A stretch of DNA of 14,371 nucleotides from Candidatus Sulfopaludibacter sp. SbA3 (GTDB lineage: Bacteria; Acidobacteriota; Terriglobia; Bryobacterales; Bryobacteraceae): contig CAMDKT010000072.1 in the NCBI GenBank assembly GCA_945900935.1, positions 1 to 14,371 of the forward strand. The letters are read 5' to 3'. The stretch's first letter is position 1. Every line of letters begins with the position of its first letter. This document shows, in pieces, positions 8,701-14,163 of the stretch. The notes below the pieces were generated by a model. It worked only from the letters and a program-made list of their open reading frames with translations. It ran no database searches and was not told the origin of the DNA. The translations under genes were made by a program, and so were the position numbers.

Positions 8701-9055
8701 CAAGTGGGGCTTCGCCGGTAACGTTGACAACTTCGGTGACCTGGCCGATTTCGAGCGAGAGATTCAGGTTTGCCGATTGGTTGACCGTGAGTTGGATGGC
8801 GCGCTGGGCAGACTTGAAGCCCTTGGCCTGGACGGTGATTTCATACTCGCCGATGGGGAGGGTGAGGAAGATGAAGCGGCCGGTGACGTCAGCGGTGGAC
8901 TTGAAGACGCGGTTGGTGGCGGTGTGTTTGGCGGTAACTTCGGCGTTAGGGATGGCGGAGGAGGCGGGGTCGGCAACGACACCGGAAAGGGTGGCGCTGC
9001 TGAGTTGCGCGAGTGCGGGAATCGAGGCGAGGAGAGCAGACGCGATCAGTTTCAT
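5783..9055 (-). CDS. TonB-dependent receptor, Oar-like, with carboxypeptidase-regulatory domain
   Basis: 1090 aa, full length for the acidobacterial Oar-like receptors. ATG 9055 is chosen because MKLIASALLASIPALAQ is a clear Sec signal with ALA-Q cleavage. The open frame extends to 9139, but that stretch has no signal-like character. The order is: carboxypeptidase-regulatory beta-sandwich at about 20-105 (ATLSGVVADPASSAIPNAEV), plug at about 110-260 (VNVTGEAPLVNATNS, FDLPLNGRNFTQLIGLTPGV, DAIQEFRVQS), then a 22-stranded-type barrel to a C-terminal LKVIF. A strand with FNPRLGFAY-like character (NNFGPRLGFAY) and the SYTWSKATD strand are typical. No frame damage is seen. It acts in the outer membrane with TonB/ExbBD. 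The neighbouring fucosidase fragment hints at an oligosaccharide substrate. A TATACT -10-like hexamer at 9067-9072 is very close to the start, so its role is doubtful. RIT1 begins about 115 bp upstream and may have replaced the native promoter. Confidence 0.92.
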   Translation of the reverse strand: MKLIASALLASIPALAQLSSATLSGVVADPASSAIPNAEVTAKHTATNRVFKSTADVTGRFIFLTLPIGEYEITVQAKGFKSAQRAIQLTVNQSANLNLSLEIGQVTEVVNVTGEAPLVNATNSTVGTVIETRAIFDLPLNGRNFTQLIGLTPGVSTVDTSQSGAGPSIQGQRNRDNSYVADGVSISRLTFGNVVLSPPVDAIQEFRVQSVNADAELGGGSGGFINLVTKSGTDKLHGTAYNYLRNNVLDARNTFQPSIPVFRQNQFGFSLGGPVVLPKIYNGRGKTFFFASYEGFRRRQAASGLGLLPTPNQRTGDFTGFNAVFDPATTRANPANANQFLRDPFAGNRIPASRINPTAALYAKDLLPLPNFALPGNVNNFLNGASSRNDTDTILAKLDHSFNSANRVSARWLQADNTSGSAVPVLNNPISGSNSGPRNLSLEWNSSLSATSLITARYGFARTFQASASAVFADFYKASGWDNVTGFPLNDPAISLFPSIGMTGYSNYVGQNYQPEEVNAHTGSLDYQLILGRHTFKAGYSLNYFSSFTGGINPTLSFNQLQTQNLAAPAATGDSFASFLLGVPSAAGRAIGNPLIDVDGAFDGIYLQDTIRFNRKLSVTLGLRWDFARAFKTDGVLGSFDPRGGGWLLTAPVNIPGVAFQGPNVRPGIFDPDWNNFGPRLGFAYAVRPRTILRGGYTMSYDLVAGRWQWVQGPRVSWPRSEFQSTPPLNLNVPDRTLVNPFVGMATSPFRPNPFFDNGNPVYPTGSHINPHYPIPFVHQWNLALEQQFSDHLVVSATYVGSAGRKLECCGVINQSYQNGPGAFNTKPRPFPLMGAFRTDRSDGYSDYHSLQLKGEQRFSKGLAFLVSYTWSKATDLACSGYIGAEGCHITQPYYPEPFKYGMDHGVADFDLRHIFSSSFVYELPIGKGKTVAIDNAVLSQLAGGWQVSGIVNLQTGRALTPALSNAAQTNVGGGVQPRPDLVGDIAIDTPNRQRWFNTAAFALPAGFNYGTAGKNILRGPNFHNEDLSLFKNFPLHGESLRLQFRADLFNAFNATRLANPGTTQGNVQFGQISGASPGRVVQFALKVIF

Positions 9056-9173
9056 GGATGTCTGGAAGTATACAGGCTCTAGTAGTTCTACTTCAGGGAT
9101 CATGCGGCGAGGCCTTCTGATATGCTGGGCCGGTCTCATTCGTAACTCATGGCCAGGCAGGACAAGTTGGCAA

Positions 9174-9286
9174 GTATTCCGTATCCGGAATAATTCCCAT
9201 TATTCTGGGTTCCGGATTATTCCGCATGGGTCCGGCGACCTCGCCCGCGGCGTGGTTTTTCTCATGGCGGCATACGGAATAATCAG
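9174..9286. repeat. Left end of RIT1: palindrome, tandem repeat and inverted inner copy
   Basis: TATTCCG (9175-9181) and CGGAATA (9186-9192) form the outer palindrome. At 9198-9229 two copies of a TTATTC-type unit flank TTCCGGA. The inverted inner copy CGGAATAATCAG lies at 9275-9286 and overlaps the ritC stop codon. The block 9198-9229 aligns without gaps to 10753-10784 of RIT2 with 23 of 32 identical bases by my count. The 24-bp offset from the palindrome is also the same in both. These are probably the recombinase-binding sites. Confidence 0.7.
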
Positions 9287-10278
9287 AGGGCGGCCAAGAA
9301 GAACATCAGGTCATCTGTCGGCCGGTAGCGTTTGAATCCGATCGACGGCTCGGCCATCCTTTCGAGTGCCTCCTCCTTCGTTTTGAGATCGGCCTCGACG
9401 TAGCCGTGTGTCGTCTCGATGCTTTCGTGCCCGAGCCATAGGGCGATAATGGCAACGTCGACGCCACCCTGCAACAGGCCCATCGCGGTCGAGTGGCGGA
9501 TCATGTGTGGCGTCACGTGTTTGGATCGGAGTGAGGCGCATCGGCCGCTTGCTTTCTGAACCGCCGATTGGAGGAGGTAGTCCAGCGCTTCTGCCGATAA
9601 CGCCGTGCCGCGAATCGTTGGGAAGAGCACCGGCGCCGGCCTACTCTCCTGTTCCGCAATCCAGTGTTGGAGCGCTCGGCTGGTTTTCGGCCAGAGCGGG
9701 ACAGTTCTCTCCTTGCGCCCTTTGCCATACAGTTGAACATACGTCGTCGAATCGAACCTGATTTGATCCTTGCTAAGGTGGATCATCTCGGACGCCCGTG
9801 CGCCGCTGTTGTACATCGTGAGCAGCAGTGTCTGGTTTCGGCGTCCCAACCAAGTGGTGGTATCCGGCGCAGATAGGACCGCCTCCATTTCTTTGGCCGT
9901 GAGATAGCCGACCAGCCGCTTTTCAGTGCGTTTGACTGGAATCGCAAGGACCTTCGTTGTAATCGCCAGACTGGCGGGATCCCGTAGAGCGACCACGCGA
10001 AAGAAGGAGCGGATCGCCGAGAGGCGAGCGTTGCGAGACTGCGGCTGATTGTCTCTTTGCTGTTCCAGATAGTCCAGAAACGCTAGGATCACGGGCGCGT
10101 CCAGGTCGGCGATTTGCAGGGCGGACGGCGCCTTACCAAGCTTGGCGTTCAGGTAATTCAGTAGGAGCCGGAACGTGTCCCTGTAGGCTGTGATCGTTCT
10201 CGGGCTCACTTGTTTGTGCATGCTGAGATGCTGTGTGAAGAAGTACTGGAGAAGATCGCCCAAGTCCGGTTTGATCAT
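9283..10278 (-). CDS. ritC: RitC-type tyrosine recombinase of RIT1
   Basis: 331 aa from ATG 10278. The open frame extends to 10305, but that part belongs to the MITE. Before the MITE arrived this ATG overlapped the ritB stop as ATGA. The N-terminal SAM-like DNA-binding domain is at about 5-100 (SPRTITAYRDTFRLLLNYL). The catalytic domain at about 120-305 has R161 (SGARASEM), K186 (YGKGRKER), H258 and R261 (HMIRH), H284 (WLGHES) and the nucleophile Y293 (HGYVEAD), so the active site is complete. The family breaks and rejoins DNA through a 3'-phosphotyrosine. The MITE separates it from ritB, and the GGGGAG that would have served as Shine-Dalgarno now lies 247 bp away, so translation is probably weak. 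It is clearly related to RitC of RIT2, with the same motifs and length, but diverged. Confidence 0.9.
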   Translation of the reverse strand: MIKPDLGDLLQYFFTQHLSMHKQVSPRTITAYRDTFRLLLNYLNAKLGKAPSALQIADLDAPVILAFLDYLEQQRDNQPQSRNARLSAIRSFFRVVALRDPASLAITTKVLAIPVKRTEKRLVGYLTAKEMEAVLSAPDTTTWLGRRNQTLLLTMYNSGARASEMIHLSKDQIRFDSTTYVQLYGKGRKERTVPLWPKTSRALQHWIAEQESRPAPVLFPTIRGTALSAEALDYLLQSAVQKASGRCASLRSKHVTPHMIRHSTAMGLLQGGVDVAIIALWLGHESIETTHGYVEADLKTKEEALERMAEPSIGFKRYRPTDDLMFFLAAL

Positions 10279-10281
10279 TGA

Positions 10282-10528
10282 TGTAATGGGCCGCGATCTT
10301 CCCACCTGATCGTGTCACATTGGGACCGGCGATCAGTCGCGGTCTTTCCCTTGTACCAGTTTGCCTGCCGGAACGGCCCGGAGCGGTCAAGGGCGTGCCA
10401 GCAGGCACGGCGGGAGCGAACCCTTGACGGCGAGGACCGTTCCATAGAATCAACAGGGATGGAAAGACCGTGCGAGTTCCTGGGGCTGAATCCGGTCCGA
10501 TCAGGGGGAAAGATCGCGGTCCGTTACA
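10282..10528. mobile_element. 247-bp fold-back MITE between ritC and ritB of RIT1
   Basis: Terminal inverted repeats at 10282-10312 and 10498-10528 (31 bp, 27 matching by my count) start TGTAAYGGRCCGCGATCTT. The 5-bp sequence ATTGA directly flanks both sides (10277-10281 and 10529-10533), a clear target duplication. Further nested arms are CGGTCTTTCC (10340-10349) with GGAAAGACCG (10461-10470), GGAACGG (10370-10376) with CCGTTCC (10437-10443), GTCAAGGG (10386-10393) with CCCTTGAC (10421-10428), and GTGCC with GGCAC around the centre. Almost the whole unit can fold into one long hairpin. It has no believable coding capacity. The TG...CA ends do not by themselves assign an IS family. Confidence 0.85.
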
Positions 10529-10724
10529 ATTGATCATCTCCCCAGCCAGTGGCGACGGCGAACGAGTTTCCGGCGTGGAGCAGCATTTCGGGAGTGGCGG
10601 TCAGATACCAATAGCTGGCAGCCACATCGACGTGCCCCAAATAAACCGACAGGATAGGCAACTGCCGATGGACATCGACGCCTTGCTCCAACCAGGCCAC
10701 GATTCTCCGAACGGCGAACGTGTG
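10524..10724 (-). pseudogene. ritB: ritB of RIT1, C-terminal fragment
   Basis: A 66-codon minus-strand frame reads HTFAVRRIVAWLEQGVDV, then LPILSVYLGHVDVAASYWYL and ends DDQL. It matches the last third of RitB from RIT2, whose corresponding motifs are HRFAVRTLVQW and LGHGHVADTYWYL. It keeps the second active-site histidine (LGH) and the nucleophilic tyrosine nine residues later. It begins exactly at the RIT2 boundary and has no start codon of its own. The stop TAA lies in the MITE end; before that insertion the gene would have ended one codon earlier at TGA overlapping the ritC ATG. The upstream part continues at 14161. Confidence 0.85.
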
Positions 10725-10728
10725 CCGG

Positions 10729-10748
10729 CTATGCCGAGCTCGGCATAG
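10729..10748. repeat. 20-bp perfect palindrome at the outer left end of RIT2
   Basis: CTATGCCGAGCTCGGCATAG is self-complementary over all 20 bases. It lies only 4 bp inside the insertion boundary and is absent from the right end, where the 38-bp repeat is terminal. RIT1 has a diverged palindrome at the same offset. It is probably a recombinase-binding or left-end recognition site. Confidence 0.75.
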
Positions 10749-10752
10749 TCGG

Positions 10753-10790
10753 CACTATGCCGAGTTCCGGACTATGCCGAGTAGACCTCG
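10753..10790 (+). repeat. RIT2 inverted repeat, left copy (38 bp)
   Basis: Starts CACTATGCCGAGTTCCGG and ends GTAGACCTCG. It is the exact reverse complement of 14126-14163. It contains two direct copies of CTATGCCGAG around TTCCGGA. An inverted inner copy, ACTCGGCATAGTCCGGA, lies at 10849-10865, 5 bp from the ritC stop. Confidence 0.9.
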
Positions 10791-10848
10791 ACTCACTCGG
10801 TCGAATGCCTGCAAAGACGGGAGTCGCCAGAACACATGTCCTTGGCGG

Positions 10849-10865
10849 ACTCGGCATAGTCCGGA
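10849..10865 (-). repeat. Inner inverted copy of the RIT2 end motif, left side
   Basis: ACTCGGCATAGTCCGGA is the reverse complement of 10766-10782 in the left terminal repeat. Its partner on the right is CGGACTATGCCGAGT at 14076-14090. Thus each end has outer direct copies and one inner inverted copy, and could form a large stem. It could also act as terminator-like structure after ritC, although no T-run follows. Confidence 0.7.
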
Positions 10866-10870
10866 GACTG

Positions 10871-11875
10871 CTACAGCTTCTTGAGGAATGCCAACAACGT
10901 GTCGTCAGGCTGATAGCGACAAGTCTTTTTACCCTCCGCCAACGGAGTCATTTTGGTCAGCGCCTTTTCCTTGAGTGCCAGATCGGCGTCAAGGTAAATC
11001 TGTGTCGTCTCGATGGACTCGTGCCCCAGCCAAAGGGCAATTACGGAACGGTCTACGCCGGCCTGCAACAACTCCATGGCAGCGGTGTGGCGAAGTACAT
11101 GCGGCGTCACGCGTTTTTTTCTCAGCGTTGGGCAATTGTGTTGAGCCGTTGCCAGGTGCTTGGCCAATAGAAACTGCACGCCGTCCGCGCTGAGACGAGT
11201 TCCCCTCACGTTGGGAAAGACGATGTCCCCGGCGCCGAACCGCGGCTCCCGAAGCCACACCTTCAGAGCGCCGGCGGCCTGCTTGGCGAGTGGAGTGCAT
11301 CGCTCTTTCCGCCCTTTGCCCATGCAGCGCACATGGGCGCCGGTTCCCAAGACGACATCCTCGCGGGACAGGCTGGTCATCTCAGAGAGCCGCAATCCCG
11401 TCTGAACCGCAACCAGAAGAAAGGTTCTATCTCTGCGGCCAGCCCAAGTATTCAGATCGGGCGCAGCCAGAACGGCGTCGATTTCGGGCCGGGTTAAGAA
11501 TCCAATCAGCTTCTTCTCATACCGTTTCGACGGCATGGCCAGCACGCGCTGGATCAGGCCGGATTGGGCGGGCTCCTCATGCGCGGCGTAGCGGTAAAAG
11601 GAGCGGATAGCAGTCAGGCGCAGATTGCGGCTTCGCGGACTATTGGCCCGGTCCGTTTCCAATCCGTCCAGGAAAGCGCCGATCAATGATGGCTCCAGAT
11701 CTGTCAAGGCAAGCGTCGAAGGAGGCTTGCGCAATCGCTTCTCGACAAACTGCAGCAACAGGCGAAACGTATCCCGGTAGGAAGCAATGGTGTGGGAACT
11801 CGCCTGGCGCTGCGCGATCAGACGCTGCGTGAAGAAACGCTCCAGTAAGCTGGGAAATCCGTTCTCATTCTTCAT
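10871..11875 (-). CDS. ritC: RitC tyrosine recombinase of RIT2
   Basis: 334 aa from ATG 11875, which overlaps the end of ritB by 11 bp. A GGGGGA stretch 6 nt ahead can serve as ribosome site. The frame is open to 11914, but the earlier starts lie deeper in ritB and lack support. The N-terminal SAM-like domain is at about 8-105 (SSHTIASYRDTFRLLLQFVE). The catalytic domain at about 120-305 has R162 (TGLRLSEM), K187 (MGKGRKER), H259 and R262 (HVLRH), H285 (WLGHES) and the nucleophile Y294 (TQIYLDAD). A basic and hydrophobic tail follows. It acts with RitA and RitB on the element ends; the division of labour among the three is not known to me. The gene sits at the left end of the element, 5 bp from the inner end repeat. 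Confidence 0.93.
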   Translation of the reverse strand: MKNENGFPSLLERFFTQRLIAQRQASSHTIASYRDTFRLLLQFVEKRLRKPPSTLALTDLEPSLIGAFLDGLETDRANSPRSRNLRLTAIRSFYRYAAHEEPAQSGLIQRVLAMPSKRYEKKLIGFLTRPEIDAVLAAPDLNTWAGRRDRTFLLVAVQTGLRLSEMTSLSREDVVLGTGAHVRCMGKGRKERCTPLAKQAAGALKVWLREPRFGAGDIVFPNVRGTRLSADGVQFLLAKHLATAQHNCPTLRKKRVTPHVLRHTAAMELLQAGVDRSVIALWLGHESIETTQIYLDADLALKEKALTKMTPLAEGKKTCRYQPDDTLLAFLKKL

Positions 11876-12803
11876 GCGTGATCCCCCATCTGAGTTCCAG
11901 GCGGCGCGTGGCAAGTCCCATCAGTTCGGGTTCAATGGAAAGGTACCAGTAGGTGTCTGCCACATGCCCGTGGCCGAGAAACGTAGACAGGACCGGCAGA
12001 CGCCGTTCGATATCCTCGTTGGACCGATACCACTGAACCAGCGTGCGGACGGCGAATCGATGTCGAAAATCGTGGAGCCGCGGTCCCTTGCTGTCCGTCG
12101 GTCCGCGCAAGCCGATCTGCCGCGACAGATCGTAGAAAGTCCGGTGAACCGCGGAGATGTCCAGACGGCGGCCGTGGTCGTTGAGGAAAAAACAGGGAGA
12201 CGATGCGCTACGCAAGAGCTCGTCGCGGCGCCGGGCGTAATCGGCCATGACGTCCCGGGCGGAAGAGTGGAGTGGAACCAATCGGGTCTTGCCGAACTTC
12301 GTTTGCCGGATGGTGAGAATGCCCTCGGGAAGATCCACGTCTTTCCGTTCCAGCTTAAGGGCCTCACTGATGCGCAGACCTCCAACCGCCAACAGTCCGA
12401 GCAGGCAGTGATAAGTCCAATGCCGCAGACCTTGGCCGGGAGAAAGCTTTAAGGCCGCTGCCAATAACTTTTGAATCTCTTCTTCTGAATACAAATAGGG
12501 GCGTGCTCGCTTGGGTCGAAACGGAAGCAGGCCGGCCGGGGGAATCTCCGTACGCGGGTCTGTCGCACTCCAGTGGCGGGCAAATACGCGGACGGAACCG
12601 AGCCGTTTCGCCCAACTGCCGGGCTGATGATGAGTGGGCTGCATCGCCCATTCCATAGCCAGTTCCGTCGTGACGTACGGCGCCGCTTTCCGCTCCAGGA
12701 ACACAGCAAAGTTTCGGAGATCATCGGCCATATCGCGCAGCTTGAACCCCAAGCTGCGACGGAGGCTGATATAGTCCTCGACGGCTTGGCTCAGGGGCTT
12801 CAT
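11865..12803 (-). CDS. ritB: RitB tyrosine recombinase of RIT2
   Basis: 312 aa from ATG 12803, preferred over the upstream TTG at 12821 because AGGAGG lies 6 nt ahead and the ATG overlaps the ritA stop as ATGA, a translational-coupling signature. The N-terminal DNA-binding domain at about 5-90 starts LSQAVEDYISLRRSLGFKL. The catalytic domain at about 105-295 has R144 (GGLRISEA), K169 or K172 (TKFGKTRL), H244 and R247 (HDFRH), H278 (LGHGH) and the nucleophile Y287 within TYWYLS. This tyrosine context is shared with the broken ritB of RIT1 and separates the subfamily from RitA and RitC. The protein is shorter than its partners, as usual for RitB. The gene lies in the middle of the single minus-strand operon. 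Confidence 0.93.
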   Translation of the reverse strand: MKPLSQAVEDYISLRRSLGFKLRDMADDLRNFAVFLERKAAPYVTTELAMEWAMQPTHHQPGSWAKRLGSVRVFARHWSATDPRTEIPPAGLLPFRPKRARPYLYSEEEIQKLLAAALKLSPGQGLRHWTYHCLLGLLAVGGLRISEALKLERKDVDLPEGILTIRQTKFGKTRLVPLHSSARDVMADYARRRDELLRSASSPCFFLNDHGRRLDISAVHRTFYDLSRQIGLRGPTDSKGPRLHDFRHRFAVRTLVQWYRSNEDIERRLPVLSTFLGHGHVADTYWYLSIEPELMGLATRRLELRWGITHEE

Positions 12804-14047
12804 CGGCTGCCTCCTGGCCAAGGAAGCGCGATGGAACGAAGCGACACCAAATCCACTTTGGCGTAGATTCGAGTGGTGTCCGGACGGCGATGGCGGAGCA
12901 AGTCGCCGATCTCCGGCAAGGACGCGCCGTGTTGCAGCATCTGAGTGGCCAGGCTGTGCCGGAACAAATGGGAGCCTCGGTACGCCGACTCCACACCGGC
13001 CCTTTCGAGCGCCTTATCCACCAGCGAGCAGATCGCCACCGAGTTGGCGAAACCGGTTAGCGGCGCTTTCGTTCGAATGAACACGCGACGGCTGGAGCAC
13101 AGGGGTCTGGCGGTCGAGAGATAGTTTGCAAGGGCCGCTCCCACTTCGGATGGCAAAGGCATTTGTGCGACTCGCTTTCCTTTGCCGTGCACTGTGATCA
13201 AACCGGCTTCCCAATCGATGTCATCTAACAGCAAAGCAACCACTTCGCCAGCCCGCAGGCCCAGACGCGCCAGCAGCAGCAAAAGGGCGTAGTCCCGTTT
13301 TCCGGGAACAGTCTCTCTGTCGCAGGAGTCCAAGATCTTCTGGATCTGCTCGCCAGGGAGGAATTTCGGCACCTTGGAAAGCGACCACGTGGCAATGGTT
13401 GGCACGCACGCGGATAAGTCGGTTTCGATGGCGCCGCGATGGAGCAGGTAGCGCAAAAACGACCGCAACGCGGTCACCACCAGCGGCGCGCGTTTGGAGG
13501 TGATGAGGCTGGCCTGGCGCTGTATGAACCCGGCGATATCGCTCGCGGTGATTTGGCGGCAATCGACGGCCCCTTCCGGAAAACGTTCGACCAGGAACGA
13601 CCGGGCGACCGGCGTGTAGTTGATGACTGTCGCCTCAGTCAAGCTGCGTTCCTGCCGCAAGTACTGCTGAAACTGCTTTAGCGAGACTTCGATGGCGCTG
13701 GGAGGGGATGCCGATACCGGGAATGGACTGGGATCGAGCATCGTCAACAGCCGGCGCACAGCGGCGGCGTCCCCTTTGCGAACCTTGCCGCTTTGGCGCC
13801 GGTTGCGAAGAAATTGTTCGATGGTCGCCAAGCTCACATCGTCGGCGGTCAGCCCTCCGCGATCAAGCCAATGGTTGAAAAAGCCCAACACTCGTAACTG
13901 CATGAAGCCGGAGTGGGTTGCGTAGCCGTCGTCGTGCAAGCGCTGAGCGTATGCTTCCAGCGCTGCGGCCAAAGGCCCGCCTGTCACAGCCTCGAGCGTA
14001 CTTGGGTTGGTGCGGTCATTAAAGAAGTAGTTGAATGGAAGTTCCAT
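12800..14047 (-). CDS. ritA: RitA tyrosine recombinase of RIT2
   Basis: 415 aa from ATG 14047; a GTG at 14062 would add five residues, and neither has a strong Shine-Dalgarno. It has a long N-terminal region: about 1-110 is a helical segment with HDDGYATHSGFMQLRVLGFF, then a SAM-like core-binding domain at about 118-210 (LKQFQQYLRQERSLTEATVI). The catalytic domain at about 228-405 has R265 (LGLRAGEV), K289 (HGKGKR), H360 and R363 (HLFRH), H386 (LLRHRR) and the nucleophile Y395 (TRIYAKVD). It is the first gene of the operon, and its stop overlaps the ritB start by 4 bp. The first codon lies 28 bp from the inner right-end repeat, so the promoter must sit within the right end. Recombinase binding there could repress it; this is inferred from position. 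Confidence 0.93.
   Translation of the reverse strand: MELPFNYFFNDRTNPSTLEAVTGGPLAAALEAYAQRLHDDGYATHSGFMQLRVLGFFNHWLDRGGLTADDVSLATIEQFLRNRRQSGKVRKGDAAAVRRLLTMLDPSPFPVSASPPSAIEVSLKQFQQYLRQERSLTEATVINYTPVARSFLVERFPEGAVDCRQITASDIAGFIQRQASLITSKRAPLVVTALRSFLRYLLHRGAIETDLSACVPTIATWSLSKVPKFLPGEQIQKILDSCDRETVPGKRDYALLLLLARLGLRAGEVVALLLDDIDWEAGLITVHGKGKRVAQMPLPSEVGAALANYLSTARPLCSSRRVFIRTKAPLTGFANSVAICSLVDKALERAGVESAYRGSHLFRHSLATQMLQHGASLPEIGDLLRHRRPDTTRIYAKVDLVSLRSIALPWPGGSR
12810..12815 (-). promoter_or_regulatory. Shine-Dalgarno of RIT2 ritB
   Basis: AGGAGG on the minus strand, inside the last codons of ritA and 6 nt before ATG 12803. It decides the ritB start in favour of the ATGA overlap. Confidence 0.8.
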
Positions 14048-14074
14048 TCGTCCAGCATGCACGCCAAAGCTGGT

Positions 14075-14090
14075 GCGGACTATGCCGAGT
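14075..14090 (+). repeat. Inner inverted copy of the RIT2 end motif, right side
   Basis: GCGGACTATGCCGAGT lies 28 bp upstream of the ritA start and points opposite to the motif copies in the 38-bp right repeat. It is the mirror partner of 10849-10865. Confidence 0.7.
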
Positions 14091-14125
14091 CGTGTTGGCG
14101 AAAACAGGCGAAATACGGGGCCTAA

Positions 14126-14163
14126 CGAGGTCTACTCGGCATAGTCCGGAACTCGGCATAGTG
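14126..14163 (-). repeat. RIT2 inverted repeat, right copy (38 bp)
   Basis: Exact reverse complement of 10753-10790. Its outer edge CAC (read inward on the minus strand) coincides with the CAC codon of the interrupted ritB, so element and target share these three bases. About 35 bp separate it from the inner copy at 14075-14090. Confidence 0.9.

Larger units (their letters stand above)
10725..14163 (-). mobile_element. RIT2: complete RIT element (ritABC) nested in ritB of RIT1
   Basis: The two halves of the interrupted ritB fix the ends: left flank ...CGAACGTGTG up to 10724, right flank GCGAATGCAG from 14164. The trinucleotide GTG is present at both edges (10722-10724 and 14161-14163). About 3.4 kb are inserted in the same orientation as the host element. 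Inside are three overlapping tyrosine recombinase genes with complete active sites and a perfect 38-bp inverted repeat (10753-10790 and 14126-14163). This matches RIT elements. I saw no cargo gene. All parts look intact, so the element could be functional. Confidence 0.88.

Noticed and set aside
8039..9082. 347-codon plus-strand frame rich in Gly, Val and Glu
   Set aside because: It is the antisense of the plug and regulatory domain of the receptor and has no recognisable domain.
10271..10537. TTGATCAT as an 8-bp target duplication of the MITE
   Set aside because: The inverted repeats define ends at 10282 and 10528, and ATTGA abuts them exactly. TTGATCAT arises from ATTGA plus overlapping palindromic TGATCA.
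10133..10537. 134-codon minus-strand frame between ritC and ritB of RIT1
   Set aside because: It runs through the MITE hairpin in a different frame from ritC and has no recognisable motif.
10729..10865. CRISPR-like array from repeated CTATGCCGAG units
   Set aside because: The units are in both orientations, have irregular and very short spacing, mirror the other end of RIT2, and no cas gene is near.
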